From NCBI GenBank assembly GCA_018401055.1, contig JAGYLB010000126.1, positions 1 through 64,000 on the forward strand: a stretch of DNA of 64,000 nucleotides, given 5' to 3'. The stretch comes from Roseicyclus sp. (GTDB lineage: Bacteria > Pseudomonadota > Alphaproteobacteria > Rhodobacterales > Rhodobacteraceae). A program made the position numbers and the translations under genes. Below, piece by piece: positions 40,422-50,537 of the stretch. The notes under the pieces are model-generated. The model worked only from the letters and a program-made list of their open reading frames with translations, had not been told where the DNA came from and did not search any database. Each line of letters begins with the position of its first letter. Position 1 is the stretch's first letter.

Positions 40422-40892
40422 ATGATCGGCATGTTGCACAACTTCCTTCACGACGAGCGCGGTGCCGTTACTGTCGACTGGACGGCTGACTCGGCCGCCT
40501 CTGTGGCGCTGGCGACGGTCGCCGTGTTGGATGACGGCATCGCCACGATGATCTCGCGCATGGACGCAGAATTGCGCGACCAACAGATGAGCGACAATTA
40601 CATCGGATACAGGCCGGCACATTTCGAACCGTTGCTCGAGCTTGGCTTCACGACCGCCAGCTATGCCGAGGACTTGTTCGAGACGGCCAACGCGATGATG
40701 AACCAAGACATCATCGACGCAATGGCCATTGGGATCGAGGCCATCGAGAATGGGACCCTGTCGCAAGACGACGCCGTGACCCTTGCCGCGCTTGCATCCG
40801 TTGCCCGTCAGCGCAACATCATAGAATCGCAGGTCTTCGATTACTACTTCGGCACCGCAGAAACGGCCGGGGCGATGTACGACCTGTTCTGA
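40422..40892 (+). CDS. Hypothetical protein with pilin-like N-terminus
   Basis: The N-terminal FLHDERGAVTVDWTADSA resembles the ERGAVTVDWV segment at the start of Flp/TadE-type pilins and pseudopilins of Rhodobacteraceae, but the following helix (SVALATVAVLDDGIATMI) contains two Asp residues and is shorter than a real membrane span. The rest is helical and acidic. A start at 40422 or 40431 is possible, and no strong ribosome-binding site was found. It may be a diverged pilin or a soluble derivative. No tad genes are nearby. Confidence 0.55.
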   Translation: MIGMLHNFLHDERGAVTVDWTADSAASVALATVAVLDDGIATMISRMDAELRDQQMSDNYIGYRPAHFEPLLELGFTTASYAEDLFETANAMMNQDIIDAMAIGIEAIENGTLSQDDAVTLAALASVARQRNIIESQVFDYYFGTAETAGAMYDLF

Positions 40893-40964
40893 GCCGGACC
40901 ATCAGGACAAGAAGAGACCGACACGGCGCAGCACCCCCTGCGCCGTCTTTCGTTTCATACCGCC

Positions 40965-41963
40965 TCAGGCCGGGGCCTTGGGCCGCCCGCGCCTTGTTTC
41001 AGGATGCAGCGAGGCGCCCAGAATATGCTCGGCCTTGTGGATCACATGCCCCGCCTGTCCCACGATCATCGGATCGGGCGCATGCACGACGCGGTGATCC
41101 TTGTCGGGGTAATCCAGACTGTCGAGGAAATGCAGCATGCAGTTGAGCCGCGCGCGCTTCTTGTCGTCGGACTTGATCACCGTCCAGGGCGCATCGGCGG
41201 TATCGGTGTAGAAGAACATCGCCTCCTTGGCCTCGGTGTAATCGTCCCATTTGTCGAGGCTGGCGCGGTCGATGGGCGACAGTTTCCACTGCTTCAGCGG
41301 ATCGGTCTCGCGGCTGAGAAACCGGCGGCGCTGCTCATCGCGCGTGACCGAGAACCAGTATTTGTAAAGCCGGATCCCCGACCGCGTCAGCATCCGTTCC
41401 AGATCCGGGGTCTGGCGCATGAACTCAAGGTAATCGTTGGGCTCGCAAAACCCCATCACCCGCTCCACGCCCGCGCGATTGTACCACGACCGGTCATAAA
41501 GCACCATTTCCCCCGCCGTCGGCAGGTGCTGGACATAGCGCTGGAAATACCACTGGCCGCGTTCCTGATCGGTCGGCTTGTTCAGCGCCACCACGCGCGC
41601 CTCGCGCGGGTTCAGATGCTCGGTGAAGCGCTTGATCGTGCCGCCCTTGCCGGCCGCGTCGCGCCCCTCGAAGATCATCACGATCTTTTGCCCGGTCTCG
41701 CCCACCCATTTCTGCACCTTGAGCAGTTCCGCCTGCAGCTTGGCCTTCTGTGCCTCATAGCTGCGGCGCGACAGCCGCGTCTCATAGGGGTATTCGCCCG
41801 TCTCGAAGGCCTGCCGGATCTCGGCCGCGGTCGGCGCAGGGCGACGGCGCGGCGCGGGTTTGAGCCCAGCATCGGGCGGCGTCTGCACGGCATCGGCGGC
41901 GGGCTCGGCGGCGGGCTGGGGCACGGCAAGGGCCGCGCCGGTGTCGGCGATCACATCAGTCAC
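40965..41963 (-). CDS. ppk2: Polyphosphate kinase 2 family protein
   Basis: Transfers phosphate between polyphosphate and nucleotides. Walker A-like loop EGRDAAGKGGTIKRF, lid motif NPREARVVALNKPTDQERGQ, Walker B DRSWYNRAGVERVMGF, and the C-terminal SPIDRASLDKWDDYTEAKEA. The N-terminal 60 residues are Ala/Pro-rich and low in complexity. The GTG start at 41963 follows GGAAGGGACAG; an in-frame start further upstream is possible. It ends 73 bp after the stop of the convergent hypothetical gene. Confidence 0.9.
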   Translation of the reverse strand: MTDVIADTGAALAVPQPAAEPAADAVQTPPDAGLKPAPRRRPAPTAAEIRQAFETGEYPYETRLSRRSYEAQKAKLQAELLKVQKWVGETGQKIVMIFEGRDAAGKGGTIKRFTEHLNPREARVVALNKPTDQERGQWYFQRYVQHLPTAGEMVLYDRSWYNRAGVERVMGFCEPNDYLEFMRQTPDLERMLTRSGIRLYKYWFSVTRDEQRRRFLSRETDPLKQWKLSPIDRASLDKWDDYTEAKEAMFFYTDTADAPWTVIKSDDKKRARLNCMLHFLDSLDYPDKDHRVVHAPDPMIVGQAGHVIHKAEHILGASLHPETRRGRPKAPA

Positions 41964-42160
41964 GGGATCTGTCCCTTCCAGGCTGGTTTCGGTGTCATCC
42001 CGCAACCCTACCGCGCATCCCGCGCCCCCGACCTTGAGGCAGGTCAACAAACCGCCCCTGTCTCACGCCCGCGCAACCGCCCCCTCCCCTTTCCCCGCGC
42101 CCCCAAACCTGCCATGATCGGCCCAACCGCCCACAAGATAGAGCAGAGGCAACCCATCCC

Positions 42161-44123
42161 ATGGCCGATGACCTGCTGAGCAGCACCCAAGACCCCAACG
42201 CCTACAACGCCTCCTCCATCGAGGTGCTGGAGGGGCTGGAACCTGTCCGCAAACGCCCCGGCATGTACATCGGCGGCACCGACGAGCGCGCGCTGCACCA
42301 CCTTGTCGCCGAAGTTCTCGACAACTCGATGGACGAGGCCGTGGCGGGCCACGCCTCCCGCATCGAGGTGGAACTGCACGCCGATTATTCCGTCACCATC
42401 CGCGACAATGGCCGCGGCATCCCCGTCGATCCGCACCCCAAATTCCCTGACAAGAGCGCTTTGGAGGTCATCCTCTGCACCCTCCACGCCGGCGGCAAAT
42501 TCTCCGGCAAGGCCTACCAGACCTCCGGCGGCCTGCACGGCGTCGGCGCCTCCGTCGTCAACGCGCTCTCCGATCACATGCGGGTCGAGGTCGCGCGCAA
42601 CCGCGAGCTTTTTGTACAAGAATTCGCGCGCGGCATCCCGCAAGGCCCCGTCCAAGCTCCGCGGCGCCGTCGCCAACCGCCGCGGCACCACCGTCACCTT
42701 CCACCCCGACGAGCAGATCTTCGGCTCTCACCGCTTCAAACCCGCCCGGATGATGAAGATGGTCCGCTCCAAGGCCTATCTCTTCTCCGGCGTCGAGATT
42801 CGCTGGAAGACCGAGATCGACGATGGCGAGACCCCGCGCGAGGCCGTGTTCCACTTCCCCGGCGGCCTTGCCGACTACCTGCGCGAAACCATGGGCAACG
42901 CCGCGACCTATTCCGAAACCCCCTTCGCCGGAAAAGTCGAGTTCCAATCCCGCTTCAACCAGCCCGGCTATGTCGAATGGGCGATCAACTGGACGCCCGC
43001 GCGCGACGGCTTCATCCAATCCTATTGTAACACCGTCCCCACGCCCGAGGGCGGCACGCATGAGGCAGGCTTTTGGGCCGCCATCCTCAAGGGCGTGCGC
43101 GGCTACGGCGAACTCTCGAACAACCGCAAGGCCGCCAACATCACCCGCGACGATCTGGTATCCGGCGCGGGCGCGCTGGTGTCGTGCTTCATCGCCGAAC
43201 CCGAATTCGTGGGCCAGACCAAGGACCGGCTGGCCACGGCCGAGGCCGCCCGCATGGTCGAGGGCGCCGTGCGCGACCATTTCGACAATTGGCTGGCCGC
43301 CAACACCAAATCCGCCGGCGCGATCCTTGATTTCCTCGTGCTCCGCGCCGAGGAACGGCTCCGCCGCCGCGCGGAAAAGGAGACCGCGCGCAAGACCGCC
43401 ACCAAGAAACTGCGCCTGCCCGGCAAGCTGGTCGATTGCTCGCAATCCGCCCGCGAGGGCACGGAACTCTTCATAGTCGAGGGCGACTCGGCAGGCGGAT
43501 CGGCCAAGATGGCCCGCGACCGCAAGACGCAAGCCCTGCTGCCCCTGCGCGGCAAGATCCTGAACGTGCTGGGCGCTGCCTCCAACAAGATGAGCCAGAA
43601 CACCGAGATTTCCGATCTCTGCCAAGCGCTTGGCGTCGGCATGGGCACGAAATTCAACATCGAGGATCTGCGCTACGACAAGGTCATCATCATGACCGAC
43701 GCCGATGTCGACGGCGCGCATATCGCCGCCCTCCTGATGACCTTTTTCTTCAGCCAGATGCGCCCGATGATCGACGCGGGCCACCTCTATCTGGCCTGCC
43801 CGCCGCTCTTCCGCCTGACCCAAGGCGCCAAACGCGTCTATTGTCTGGACGAGGTGGAAAAGGCCGACTGGATGGCCAAGGGCCTTGGCGGCAAGGGCAA
43901 GATCGACGTCTCGCGCTTCAAGGGTCTGGGCGAGATGGACGCCAAGGACCTAAAGGACACCACGATGGACCCGGCCACGCGCAAGCTGATCCGGGTGAGC
44001 GTGGACGAGGACGCGCCGGGCGAGACCGGCGATCTGGTGGAGCGCCTGATGGGCAAGAAGCCGGAACTGCGGTTTCAGTATATTCAGGAGAATGCGAGGT
44101 TCGTGGAGGAGTTGGATGTTTGA
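42161..44123 (+). CDS. parE: DNA topoisomerase IV subunit B, one frame break
   Basis: GHKL ATPase and TOPRIM subunit that decatenates chromosomes with ParC. Visible: [82 protein letters not shown] motifs [20 protein letters not shown] and [17 protein letters not shown], and the ParE end [20 protein letters not shown]. The only break is at about 42650 in a run of four C; removing one C joins GIPQGP to [14 protein letters not shown]. An essential gene, so a sequence error is likely. Confidence 0.94.
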
Positions 44124-44644
44124 GGGGAAAGTATGTCAGTTTTCCTTTTGGTAAGGTATGATCAATTCGCTGACCAGCCATATAATTTCCCAGATGTTTC
44201 TCAGTGGCCGCACCTATATACTTGATCAAGACCTTTCTGGAGATAATTGAGTGATCCTGTCGTATTGTCACAAGTGTGGTTTCGTTTTTCCATCTGTATT
44301 GAACCAGTTTGCGATTGGCAGCTTCGCATCCCTGTCAATGAACGTAGAGTCTTGTCCCCGTTGTGGCGGCAGAGCTGAGTCAGAGAACGCTACTGTTCTT
44401 GGCGATGTGTCTTACCCGATGGGTGGAAACACCTACAGAGCCACCATGGCGATTGAGAATTTTAAACGCAATGCTCTCGTGTCGCTTGTTGGTTTAAGCA
44501 TTGAACGCCAGCAAGTCAGGAGGTTTGAGCGCGCATTGGCGCATAAAGGTGAGAGTGCCGTTAAGCGCGTAGCTCAAGAGATTGACCCCAGATTAGGTCA
44601 AGTAACTGAAGATGCCTACGCGACCAATAACCCAAAAGATTCGC

Positions 44645-45824
44645 TTAAGGAACGTCTGAAAAACCTGCCGCTTTTGACGTAATCTGATAGGCTGCGGGCA
44701 TCGACTGAAGGAGACCCGCTGATGCCCAAGCAGCCTGCCATTCCCGGACTTCGCGACGCGATGAAGAAGAAGGTGACACGGCGCGAGCAGTTTCTGGCGG
44801 AGATGGATGCGGTGGTTCCGTGGATGCGTTTGCAGGCGCTGATCGAGCCGCACTACCCGAAGGCTGGTCTGAAGGGCGGGCGGCCGCCGATGCCGCTGGA
44901 GACGATGCTGCGCATTTACTTCCTGCAGAACTGGTATGCGCTGAGCGATCCGATGGCCGAAGAGACGCTGTATGATAGCGAGGCGATGCGCCGGTTTGCC
45001 GGGATCGAGTTGGGCGATGACCGCATTCCGGACGAGACAACGATCCTCAATTTTCGGCATCTGCTGGAGCGTCATGGGCTGACCGAGGCAATCTTCGCCG
45101 ATGTGAATGCGCATCTGGCTGACAAGGGGGTCACGCTGCGCTCTGGCACGCTGGTGGACGCGACGATCATCGACGCGCCGTCCTCGACTAAGAACCAGGC
45201 CAAGGCAAGGGACCCGGAGATGTCTTCGACAAAGAAGGGCAACGACTGGTATTTTGGCATGAAGGCCCATGTCGGTGTGGACGTTGACAGCGGCACCGTC
45301 CACAGCCTCGAGGCCACGACCGCGAAGGTACATGACAGCCGGGTCTGGGATGAGCTGCTCCATGGCGAAGAGAAGTCGGTCTGGGCCGACAAGGGCTATG
45401 TCAGCGCCGAGCGCGAGGCGGCCTTCAGCACGGAAGGCAAGGTCTGGGGTGTCATGCGCAAGGCGTCCAAAGGCGGGCAGCTCGACCCCATCGACGAAGA
45501 GATCAACCGGATCATCGCCAAGGTGCGTGCAAAGGTCGAGCATCCCTTCCGCGTCATCAAGCGCCAGTTCGGTCATATGAAGACCCGCTATCGGGGGCTG
45601 GCCAAGAACCGGGCGCATCTGTTCACGCTGTTCGCGCTCGGCAACCTGTTCCTAGTGCGACGACGGCTGCAGGAATGAGGACCAGTCTGTCCGAAATCGG
45701 CATCGACGCCGCTCAGGCGGCTCAAACAGCGCGAAAATCAATGGAAACGCTGCCTGTCTGGCCCCATAGTGCCATCAAGCGGCAATGTCGGCGCAGCCGA
45801 AGACGTTGATCAGACGTTCCTTAA
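44645..45824. mobile_element. Complete IS5-family insertion sequence (44649-45820) with TTAA target duplication
   Basis: Perfect 11-bp inverted ends GGAACGTCTGA (44649-44659) and TCAGACGTTCC (45810-45820) are flanked by TTAA at 44645-44648 and 45821-45824. With the duplications the palindromic match is 15 bp. The element is 1172 bp and holds one transposase gene with about 70 bp on the left and 140 bp on the right. The intact ends, open transposase and exact duplication indicate a recent insertion. Confidence 0.92.
44722..45678 (+). CDS. IS5-family DDE transposase
   Basis: 318 residues, intact, with GAAGGAGA before the ATG. N-terminal DUF772-type region (YFLQNWYALSDPMAEETLYD), and DDE catalytic residues in GTLVDATIIDAPSS, VWADKGYVS and KVRAKVEHPFRVIKRQFG (the YREK-like segment). 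RTRYRGLAKN-type motif KTRYRGLAKNRAHLFTLFAL closes the catalytic domain. It is the only gene of the element and seems functional. Confidence 0.95.
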   Translation: MPKQPAIPGLRDAMKKKVTRREQFLAEMDAVVPWMRLQALIEPHYPKAGLKGGRPPMPLETMLRIYFLQNWYALSDPMAEETLYDSEAMRRFAGIELGDDRIPDETTILNFRHLLERHGLTEAIFADVNAHLADKGVTLRSGTLVDATIIDAPSSTKNQAKARDPEMSSTKKGNDWYFGMKAHVGVDVDSGTVHSLEATTAKVHDSRVWDELLHGEEKSVWADKGYVSAEREAAFSTEGKVWGVMRKASKGGQLDPIDEEINRIIAKVRAKVEHPFRVIKRQFGHMKTRYRGLAKNRAHLFTLFALGNLFLVRRRLQE

Positions 45825-46056
45825 ATGGCTTGAAAGACTTGTGAAATTCATTGCCTATGCTGGCACCTCAATATTTGCCACTTTTGCCGGACTTAATGAA
45901 GGCGTTGACTTGATTGAAAGCATAGACGGAGAACGGAAATTTCACGAGATAATTTCGGATTTACAACGAAGCCAAAATCAAGGCGGCGAATGGCAACAAG
46001 AGGCCAACACAGAAGCAAACGCTTCCCAAGACGAACAAATTCACAGTAAACCGTAG

Positions 46057-46487
46057 CACGATGGTTTTTTCCCTTGTGGTCGCAGACTGTTACTAAAAAT
46101 AATGCCAACTCCGTTAATTTTTCGTAAGCAATCGAGCTTAGGGTAAGTTCCACCCTAACATCGCCCACGCCCCACAGCTGCTCGCCGAATGACGCTGCAC
46201 CACTCAAGCGACGGAGTATACCAGCCACCCCGGGGCTCCGCCCGTACGATCCTCGAAGGCTCCACTGGAGCCTTCGCCGCGCCTGCCGCGCGGACCGTAT
46301 CGGACCGCGGACCGGATCAGCCCCCTTGCGCGGCGCGCAAAAACCCACCACCTCTGTCACAGGGCCAGACGGCCCCCTCACCGGACATCATCGCCCTGCC
46401 CCCGCAGGCAACCCTGATCGCCCCTGAGCATCGGCCCCGCGCAGGCAATCCCGCCAGCGCGGCCAGCCCGCACAAAGGATCACCCCC
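46057..46487. other. 430-bp gap with a perfect hairpin, no gene seen
   Basis: The stretch after the interrupted gene returns from lower to high GC around 46200. It contains a perfect 9-bp stem GAAGGCTCC-ACT-GGAGCCTTC at 46255-46275 without a T run, so its role as a terminator is unclear. No frame with family similarity. Confidence 0.4.
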
Positions 46488-46619
46488 ATGTCCAAGGAAA
46501 AGAACAAGGGCAACAAGGAAACCAAGAAGCCCAAGAAGGAAAAGGTCAAGGTTCTCGCCACGGCCAATTCCAACGCGGGCAAGCCGCTCGACATCGGCAA
46601 CGCGAAAAAGGGCAAGTAG
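46488..46619 (+). CDS. Small lysine-rich basic protein, 43 residues
   Basis: Starts MSKEKNKGNKETKKPKKEKV and continues with VLATANSNAGKPLDIGNAKK before the stop. AAAGGA lies at suitable spacing before the ATG. About one third of residues are Lys. Short proteins of this make-up are widespread in Rhodobacteraceae, usually annotated as hypothetical; nucleic-acid binding is possible by charge alone. It stands alone between the IS region and the cytochrome genes. Confidence 0.7.
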   Translation: MSKEKNKGNKETKKPKKEKVKVLATANSNAGKPLDIGNAKKGK

Positions 46620-46706
46620 CCCTTCGGTGTACGCGCGCCCCGTGTACAGGATGTGTACGGGCGGTGTACGGGCTGTGACCGCCCGTCCGCCGCCCGGCCT
46701 TCGGAC

Positions 46707-47108
46707 CTACTCTTGCACCGATTCCAGATAGGCGACGATATCCAGCACCTCGGGCGAGGTCAGCACCGTCTGCCCCCCGGGCGAGGTCAGGACCTGCGAC
46801 ATTTCCGAAAAGACGAACCCGAACAAGGGCATATCCCCCCCGTGGCTCAGGATCGGGTCGCGCCCGTCGATCTTCCACGCCATGCCTGCACGCGGGAAAT
46901 CCCCCCCGTAGCGCGCCGCGATCCGCGTCAGGTCGGGCGGCGAGACCACCAACAGCTCCGCCATCGGCCCATCCCCCCTCAACCCCGCCCCATGACACAC
47001 CGCGCAAGCCTCCTGAAACAGCCGCGCGCCCCGCGCCTCGTCTTGCGCCAGCGCTGGGACGGTGGTTGAAAGAAGAACCGCAAGCCCCTGCATCCAAATG
47101 GTTTTCAT
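46707..47108 (-). CDS. Periplasmic c-type cytochrome (second of a tandem pair)
   Basis: 133 residues with a signal peptide (MKTIWMQGLAVLLSTTVPALA) and one haem motif CAVCH. The class I fold is indicated by GARLFQEACAVCHGAGLRGD and the closing PEVLDIVAYLESVQE. A Met in HGGDMPLFG is a likely axial ligand. It overlaps the upstream paralogue by 4 bp (ATGA). The electron donor and acceptor cannot be told from context. Confidence 0.88.
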   Translation of the reverse strand: MKTIWMQGLAVLLSTTVPALAQDEARGARLFQEACAVCHGAGLRGDGPMAELLVVSPPDLTRIAARYGGDFPRAGMAWKIDGRDPILSHGGDMPLFGFVFSEMSQVLTSPGGQTVLTSPEVLDIVAYLESVQE

Positions 47109-47503
47109 GATTGTATCTCCCGCAGGTAAGCGACCAGATCGGCGATGGCGCGGCTGACCAGCATCGGCTGCCCGCCCGGCCCCGCCAGCGCCACATCCGC
47201 CCCGTCGCCCTCGAACCACATGCCAAACAGCGGCATCTCGCCCCCATGCGCCAGCAGCGGGTCGCGCCCGTCGATCTGCCGCACAACCCTGAGCGTCGGA
47301 AACGCCTCGCCCCGCCCAAGCGCCGTCAGATCGGGCGGCGCGACCGTCAGAACCTCGGTCATCACACCCTGCCCGCGCCCGTCAACCCCATGACACACCG
47401 CGCAAAAATTGGCGTATAGCCCCGCGCCCTCCGCCGCTTCCTGCGCCTGTGCCGTGCCCGTCAGGGCCAGCACCGCCACCAATCCCGCAAGGCTGATCCG
47501 CAT
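47105..47503 (-). CDS. Periplasmic c-type cytochrome (first of a tandem pair)
   Basis: 132 residues, signal peptide MRISLAGLVAVLALTGTAQA, haem motif CAVCH in LYANFCAVCHGVDGRGQG, and helix IADLVAYLREIQS at the end. It shares the unusual block DGRDPLLAHGGEMPLFG with the downstream paralogue. The pair is translationally coupled, which suggests the two proteins work together, perhaps as a di-haem unit assembled from two chains. Confidence 0.88.
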   Translation of the reverse strand: MRISLAGLVAVLALTGTAQAQEAAEGAGLYANFCAVCHGVDGRGQGVMTEVLTVAPPDLTALGRGEAFPTLRVVRQIDGRDPLLAHGGEMPLFGMWFEGDGADVALAGPGGQPMLVSRAIADLVAYLREIQS

Positions 47504-47612
47504 CGCACCCTCCCGTTTCCGTTCGCGGAAAGCCTGCCCCATGCCCGCGCGCCCCGCCTTGATCCGCGTCAACCCCTTGCCCGATGGGCGGCACCCCGCC
47601 TATCGTCGCGCC

Positions 47613-48297
47613 ATGCGCGCGCCCCTCATCCTTGTCCTGTGTCTGATCCTCGTCGCCTGCGGTCGCCCCTGACCGCGCCCGAGGCCGCCTATATGGCCGA
47701 TCTGCAGGGCGACACATTCGATCCCGCCCCCGTCCGCATCACGCGCAACCCTTGATCGGGTTGATCGTTCAGCGCTACCCCGCACGCCCCCAGACCACCT
47801 GCCGCGAACGCGTCGGCCCGCCCCCCGCAGGCCCGATCGTCGAGGGGCGCACCGGCGGCATGGTGCTTTTCAACACGCTGCATGTCCGCGACGACATGAT
47901 GGTCGACGACTACACCCTGATGCCCGACGGCCGCCGCCACCTCTATGCCGCGATGTTCTTTGCCCATGAAATGACGCATGTCTGGCAATGGCAGAACCGG
48001 GACGTGACGGGCTACCACCCGCTCCGCGCCGCGCGCGAACACGCCACGCTGGAGGACCCATACCTCTTCGACACCTCGGACGAGCGGCGCTTTCTCGACT
48101 ATGGCTATGAGGCTCAAGCCTCTCTTGTAGAAGAATACGTCTGCTGCCGCGCCATCGACCCGCGCGGCGCGCGGACGGCAAGGCTCGAGGCGCTGATCGG
48201 GCAGGTCATGCCGGTGACGCCGTGGCGCGACCGGGCCGATAGCGTGGAATTGTTCCTGCCCTGGGACGGGATCGAACCGCGCGGCATGTGTTCCTAG
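47613..48297 (+). CDS. Lipoprotein with HExxH metallopeptidase-like motif, two frame breaks
   Basis: A lipoprotein signal (LILVLCLILVACGRP) is followed by about 200 residues with FFAHEMTHVWQWQNRDVTGY, an HExxH motif followed by an acidic residue in YEAQASLVEEYVCCRA, as in zinc peptidases. Two frame breaks lie in C runs: at 47665-47668 (CGCCCCTGACC) and 47747-47750 (CAACCCTTG); adding one C to each restores one open frame. No family name is recognised. It overlaps the convergent uup gene by 4 bp at its stop. Confidence 0.65.
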
Positions 48298-50122
48298 CCT
48301 GCTGCTTCGGCCTTTTCCTCAAGCGTCAGCCATTCCTCTTCGGCGGCGATCAGTTTCGCCTGACGCTCGGCCATGGCCTCGGTCGCCTTGCGGAACTTGA
48401 CCGGCTCGCGGCTGAACAGGTCGGGGTCCGACAGCAATTCGGCCAATTTGCCGATCTCGGCCTCCAGCCGGGCGATTTCCTCGGGCAGCACCTTGAGCCT
48501 GTGCGCCTCGCTGAAGCTCAGCGCGGGCTTGCTGCCCTGCGCCTTGCCTTTCGCCACAGGACGCGCGGCCGGGCGTGGCGACGGCGCGGCGGCCTCCGGC
48601 ACCCCGGCGCTGTCATGCTTTTGCGCCTGCATGTCGGTCCAGCCGCTGGCAGATAGACCACGGCGCGGCCCTGCCCTTCGAGCGAGACGGTCACACTGGC
48701 CACCCGGTCGATGAAATCGCGGTCATGGCTGACCAGCAGCACGGTACCGGGATATTCGCCAAGGATGTCTTGCAGCAAATCCAGCGTCTCGATGTCGAGG
48801 TCATTGGTCGGCTCGTCCAGCACCAGAAGGTTGGATGACCGCGCCATGATCCGTGCGAGCAAAAGCCGCGCCTTTTCTCCGCCCGACAGCGACTTGACCG
48901 GCGCGCGCGCCTGCCGCTCGTCGAACAGGAATTCCTTGAGATAGCCCACCACATGCTTGGGCTGGCCACGCACCAGCACCTGATCTGACGACCCGCTGAC
49001 CCGGTTCAAGGGATCGCTGGTCAGGCTGTCCCACAGCGTCGCCTCGGGGTCGAGCTGCGCACGGGTCTGGTCGAACACCGCCATCTCGATGCCGGTGCCA
49101 AGGATGACCTCGCCGGTGTCGGGCGCCAGTTGCCCGGTCAGGAGGTTCAAAAGCGTGGTCTTGCCCGCCCCGTTGGGTCCGACAAAGGCCACCCGGTCGC
49201 CGCGCAGGATGCGCAGGTCAAAGGGCTGCAAGATGACCTGATCGCCATAAGTCTTGGAAATCCCGCGCGCCTCGATCACGCGCTTGCCGCTTTGTTGACC
49301 GGCCTCCAGCACCATCTCTGCCGCCCCTTGGCGGCGGATCTGGCCCGCGCGTTCGGCGCGCAATTCGGCCAAGGCGCGCACCCGGCCCTGATTGCGCTTG
49401 CGCCGGGCGCTGATGCCCTCGACGGCCCAACGCGCTTCGGCCTTGATCTTTCGGTCAAGCTTGTGGCGGCTTTGGTCCTCTTCTTCCCAGATCTTGTCGC
49501 GCCAGCTTTCGTAATTGCCAAAGGCTGGTCCATCCTGCGCACCACCGACCGGTCGAGCCACAGCGTGCCACGCGCCAGTGCCGTCAGAAAGGCCCGATCG
49601 TGGCTAGATCAGCACAAAGCCCGCGCGGCTTTCCAAAAGCGTGCGTTCCAGCCAGCCGATGGCCTCGACATCCAGATGGTTGGTCGGCTCGTCGAGCAGC
49701 ATCAGCTCCGGCGCCTCGGCCAACAGTCGCGCCAACGCCGCGCGCCGACGCTCCCCGCCCGAAGCGCGGCCCGGCTCGGCCTCGAGCCGCAGTTTCAGAC
49801 CCTCGGCCGCTGCCTCGACGCGCCAAGCCTCGGCCGGGTCCAGCGCGGCGCCCGCGAAATCGCCCAAGGTGGCGAAACCCGCGAAATCCGGGTCTTGCTC
49901 CATGTAGCCCACGCGCACGCCATCGGGCGTCACCACGCGGCCCCTGTCAGGCAGGGTCAGGCCCGCCATCACCTTCATGAGCGTGGATTTGCCCGACCCG
50001 TTGCGGCCCACAAGGGCCAGACGGTCGCCCTCCTGCACCACAAGCGAGAGGTCGGAAAAGATAGGATCACCGCCGAAGGTCAGCGAGATGTCGGAGAGTT
50101 GCAAAAGAGGTGCGCGTGCCAT
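48294..50122 (-). CDS. uup: ABC-F ATPase, Uup-like, frame broken
   Basis: Two soluble ATPase domains. First: LVGRNGSGKSTLMKVMAGL, SGGERRRAALARLL, LMLLDEPTNHLDVEAIGWLE. Second: FVGPNGAGKTTLLNLLTGQL, SLSGGEKARLLLARIM, LLVLDEPTNDLDIETLDLLQ and VLLVSHDRDFIDRVA. The linker between domains and a C-terminal coiled-coil domain (RLEAEIGKLAELLSDPDLF) mark it as Uup rather than EttA. Breaks lie near 49605, 49535 and 48650. Acts on ribosomes or DNA in the cytoplasm. Confidence 0.88.
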
Positions 50123-50204
50123 GGCCGCGAGCTATGCGGCCCCATGCGCGGCGTCAAGCGGGCGCTTTGAGCTGTGGTGCAATCGGGCGCGCCCGCGACG
50201 CCGA

Positions 50205-50443
50205 TCAGTTCTTGTCAACGGCCTCGGCGCAGATCGGCAGGCCCGGGTCGGTGCGCACCCGGCTGTGGACTGCGTGACGGCTCCTGCATAGGCTACCTTT
50301 TTGTCGATCACTGCGGCATCCAGCTCGGCCACCGCTACCAACACCGCCGTTTCTTCCTTGACCGGCGCGACCGGTTCGGTGCTGGCCATGGCCAGTCCGG
50401 CACTGGCGAGTGCGAAAACGCCGGAAACACCCACGAATCTCAT
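50205..50443 (-). CDS. Small secreted protein of unknown function, probable frame break
   Basis: Signal peptide (MRFVGVSGVFALASAGLAMA) followed by STEPVAPVKEETAVLVAVAE and DAAVIDKKVAYAGAV. The original frame then runs into a low-complexity basic tail, while the neighbouring frame ends neatly as RVRTDPGLPICAEAVDKN, so a break near 50270 is assumed. About 79 residues in all. It lies between uup and the ribosomal operon. Confidence 0.5.
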
Positions 50444-50537
50444 GGAAAACCTCCATTGTTGACGTTCACGGCGCGCGATGTGGGAAGCCTTGGCGGGTGG
50501 AAAAGTGGCGATCACGTAGCTGTGATCGCACAAGACG

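Larger units (their letters stand above)
44251..46056 (+). pseudogene. Zinc-ribbon membrane protein gene interrupted by an IS5-family element
   Basis: Coding parts are 44251-44648 and 45825-46056. Joining them after removing the element and one TTAA duplication gives one open frame of 209 residues (junction DSLKWLERLVKF). The GTG start follows GGAGATAATTGA. The N-terminus has YCHKCGF and CPRCGG, a two-CxxC zinc ribbon; residues near the junction form one hydrophobic segment (FIAYAGTSIFATFAGL), and the tail is Gln/Glu-rich. Base composition is clearly lower in GC than neighbours, which suggests transfer. Family not recognised. The left part alone would still be translated as a 143-residue protein fused to 11 element-derived residues. 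Confidence 0.75.

Noticed and set aside
42558..43823. 421-codon minus-strand open frame
   Set aside because: Antisense to parE, with no family features.
46255..46275. Perfect inverted repeat as an end of the IS5 element
   Set aside because: The true ends with TTAA duplications are at 44649 and 45820; this hairpin lies 430 bp outside and does not match them.
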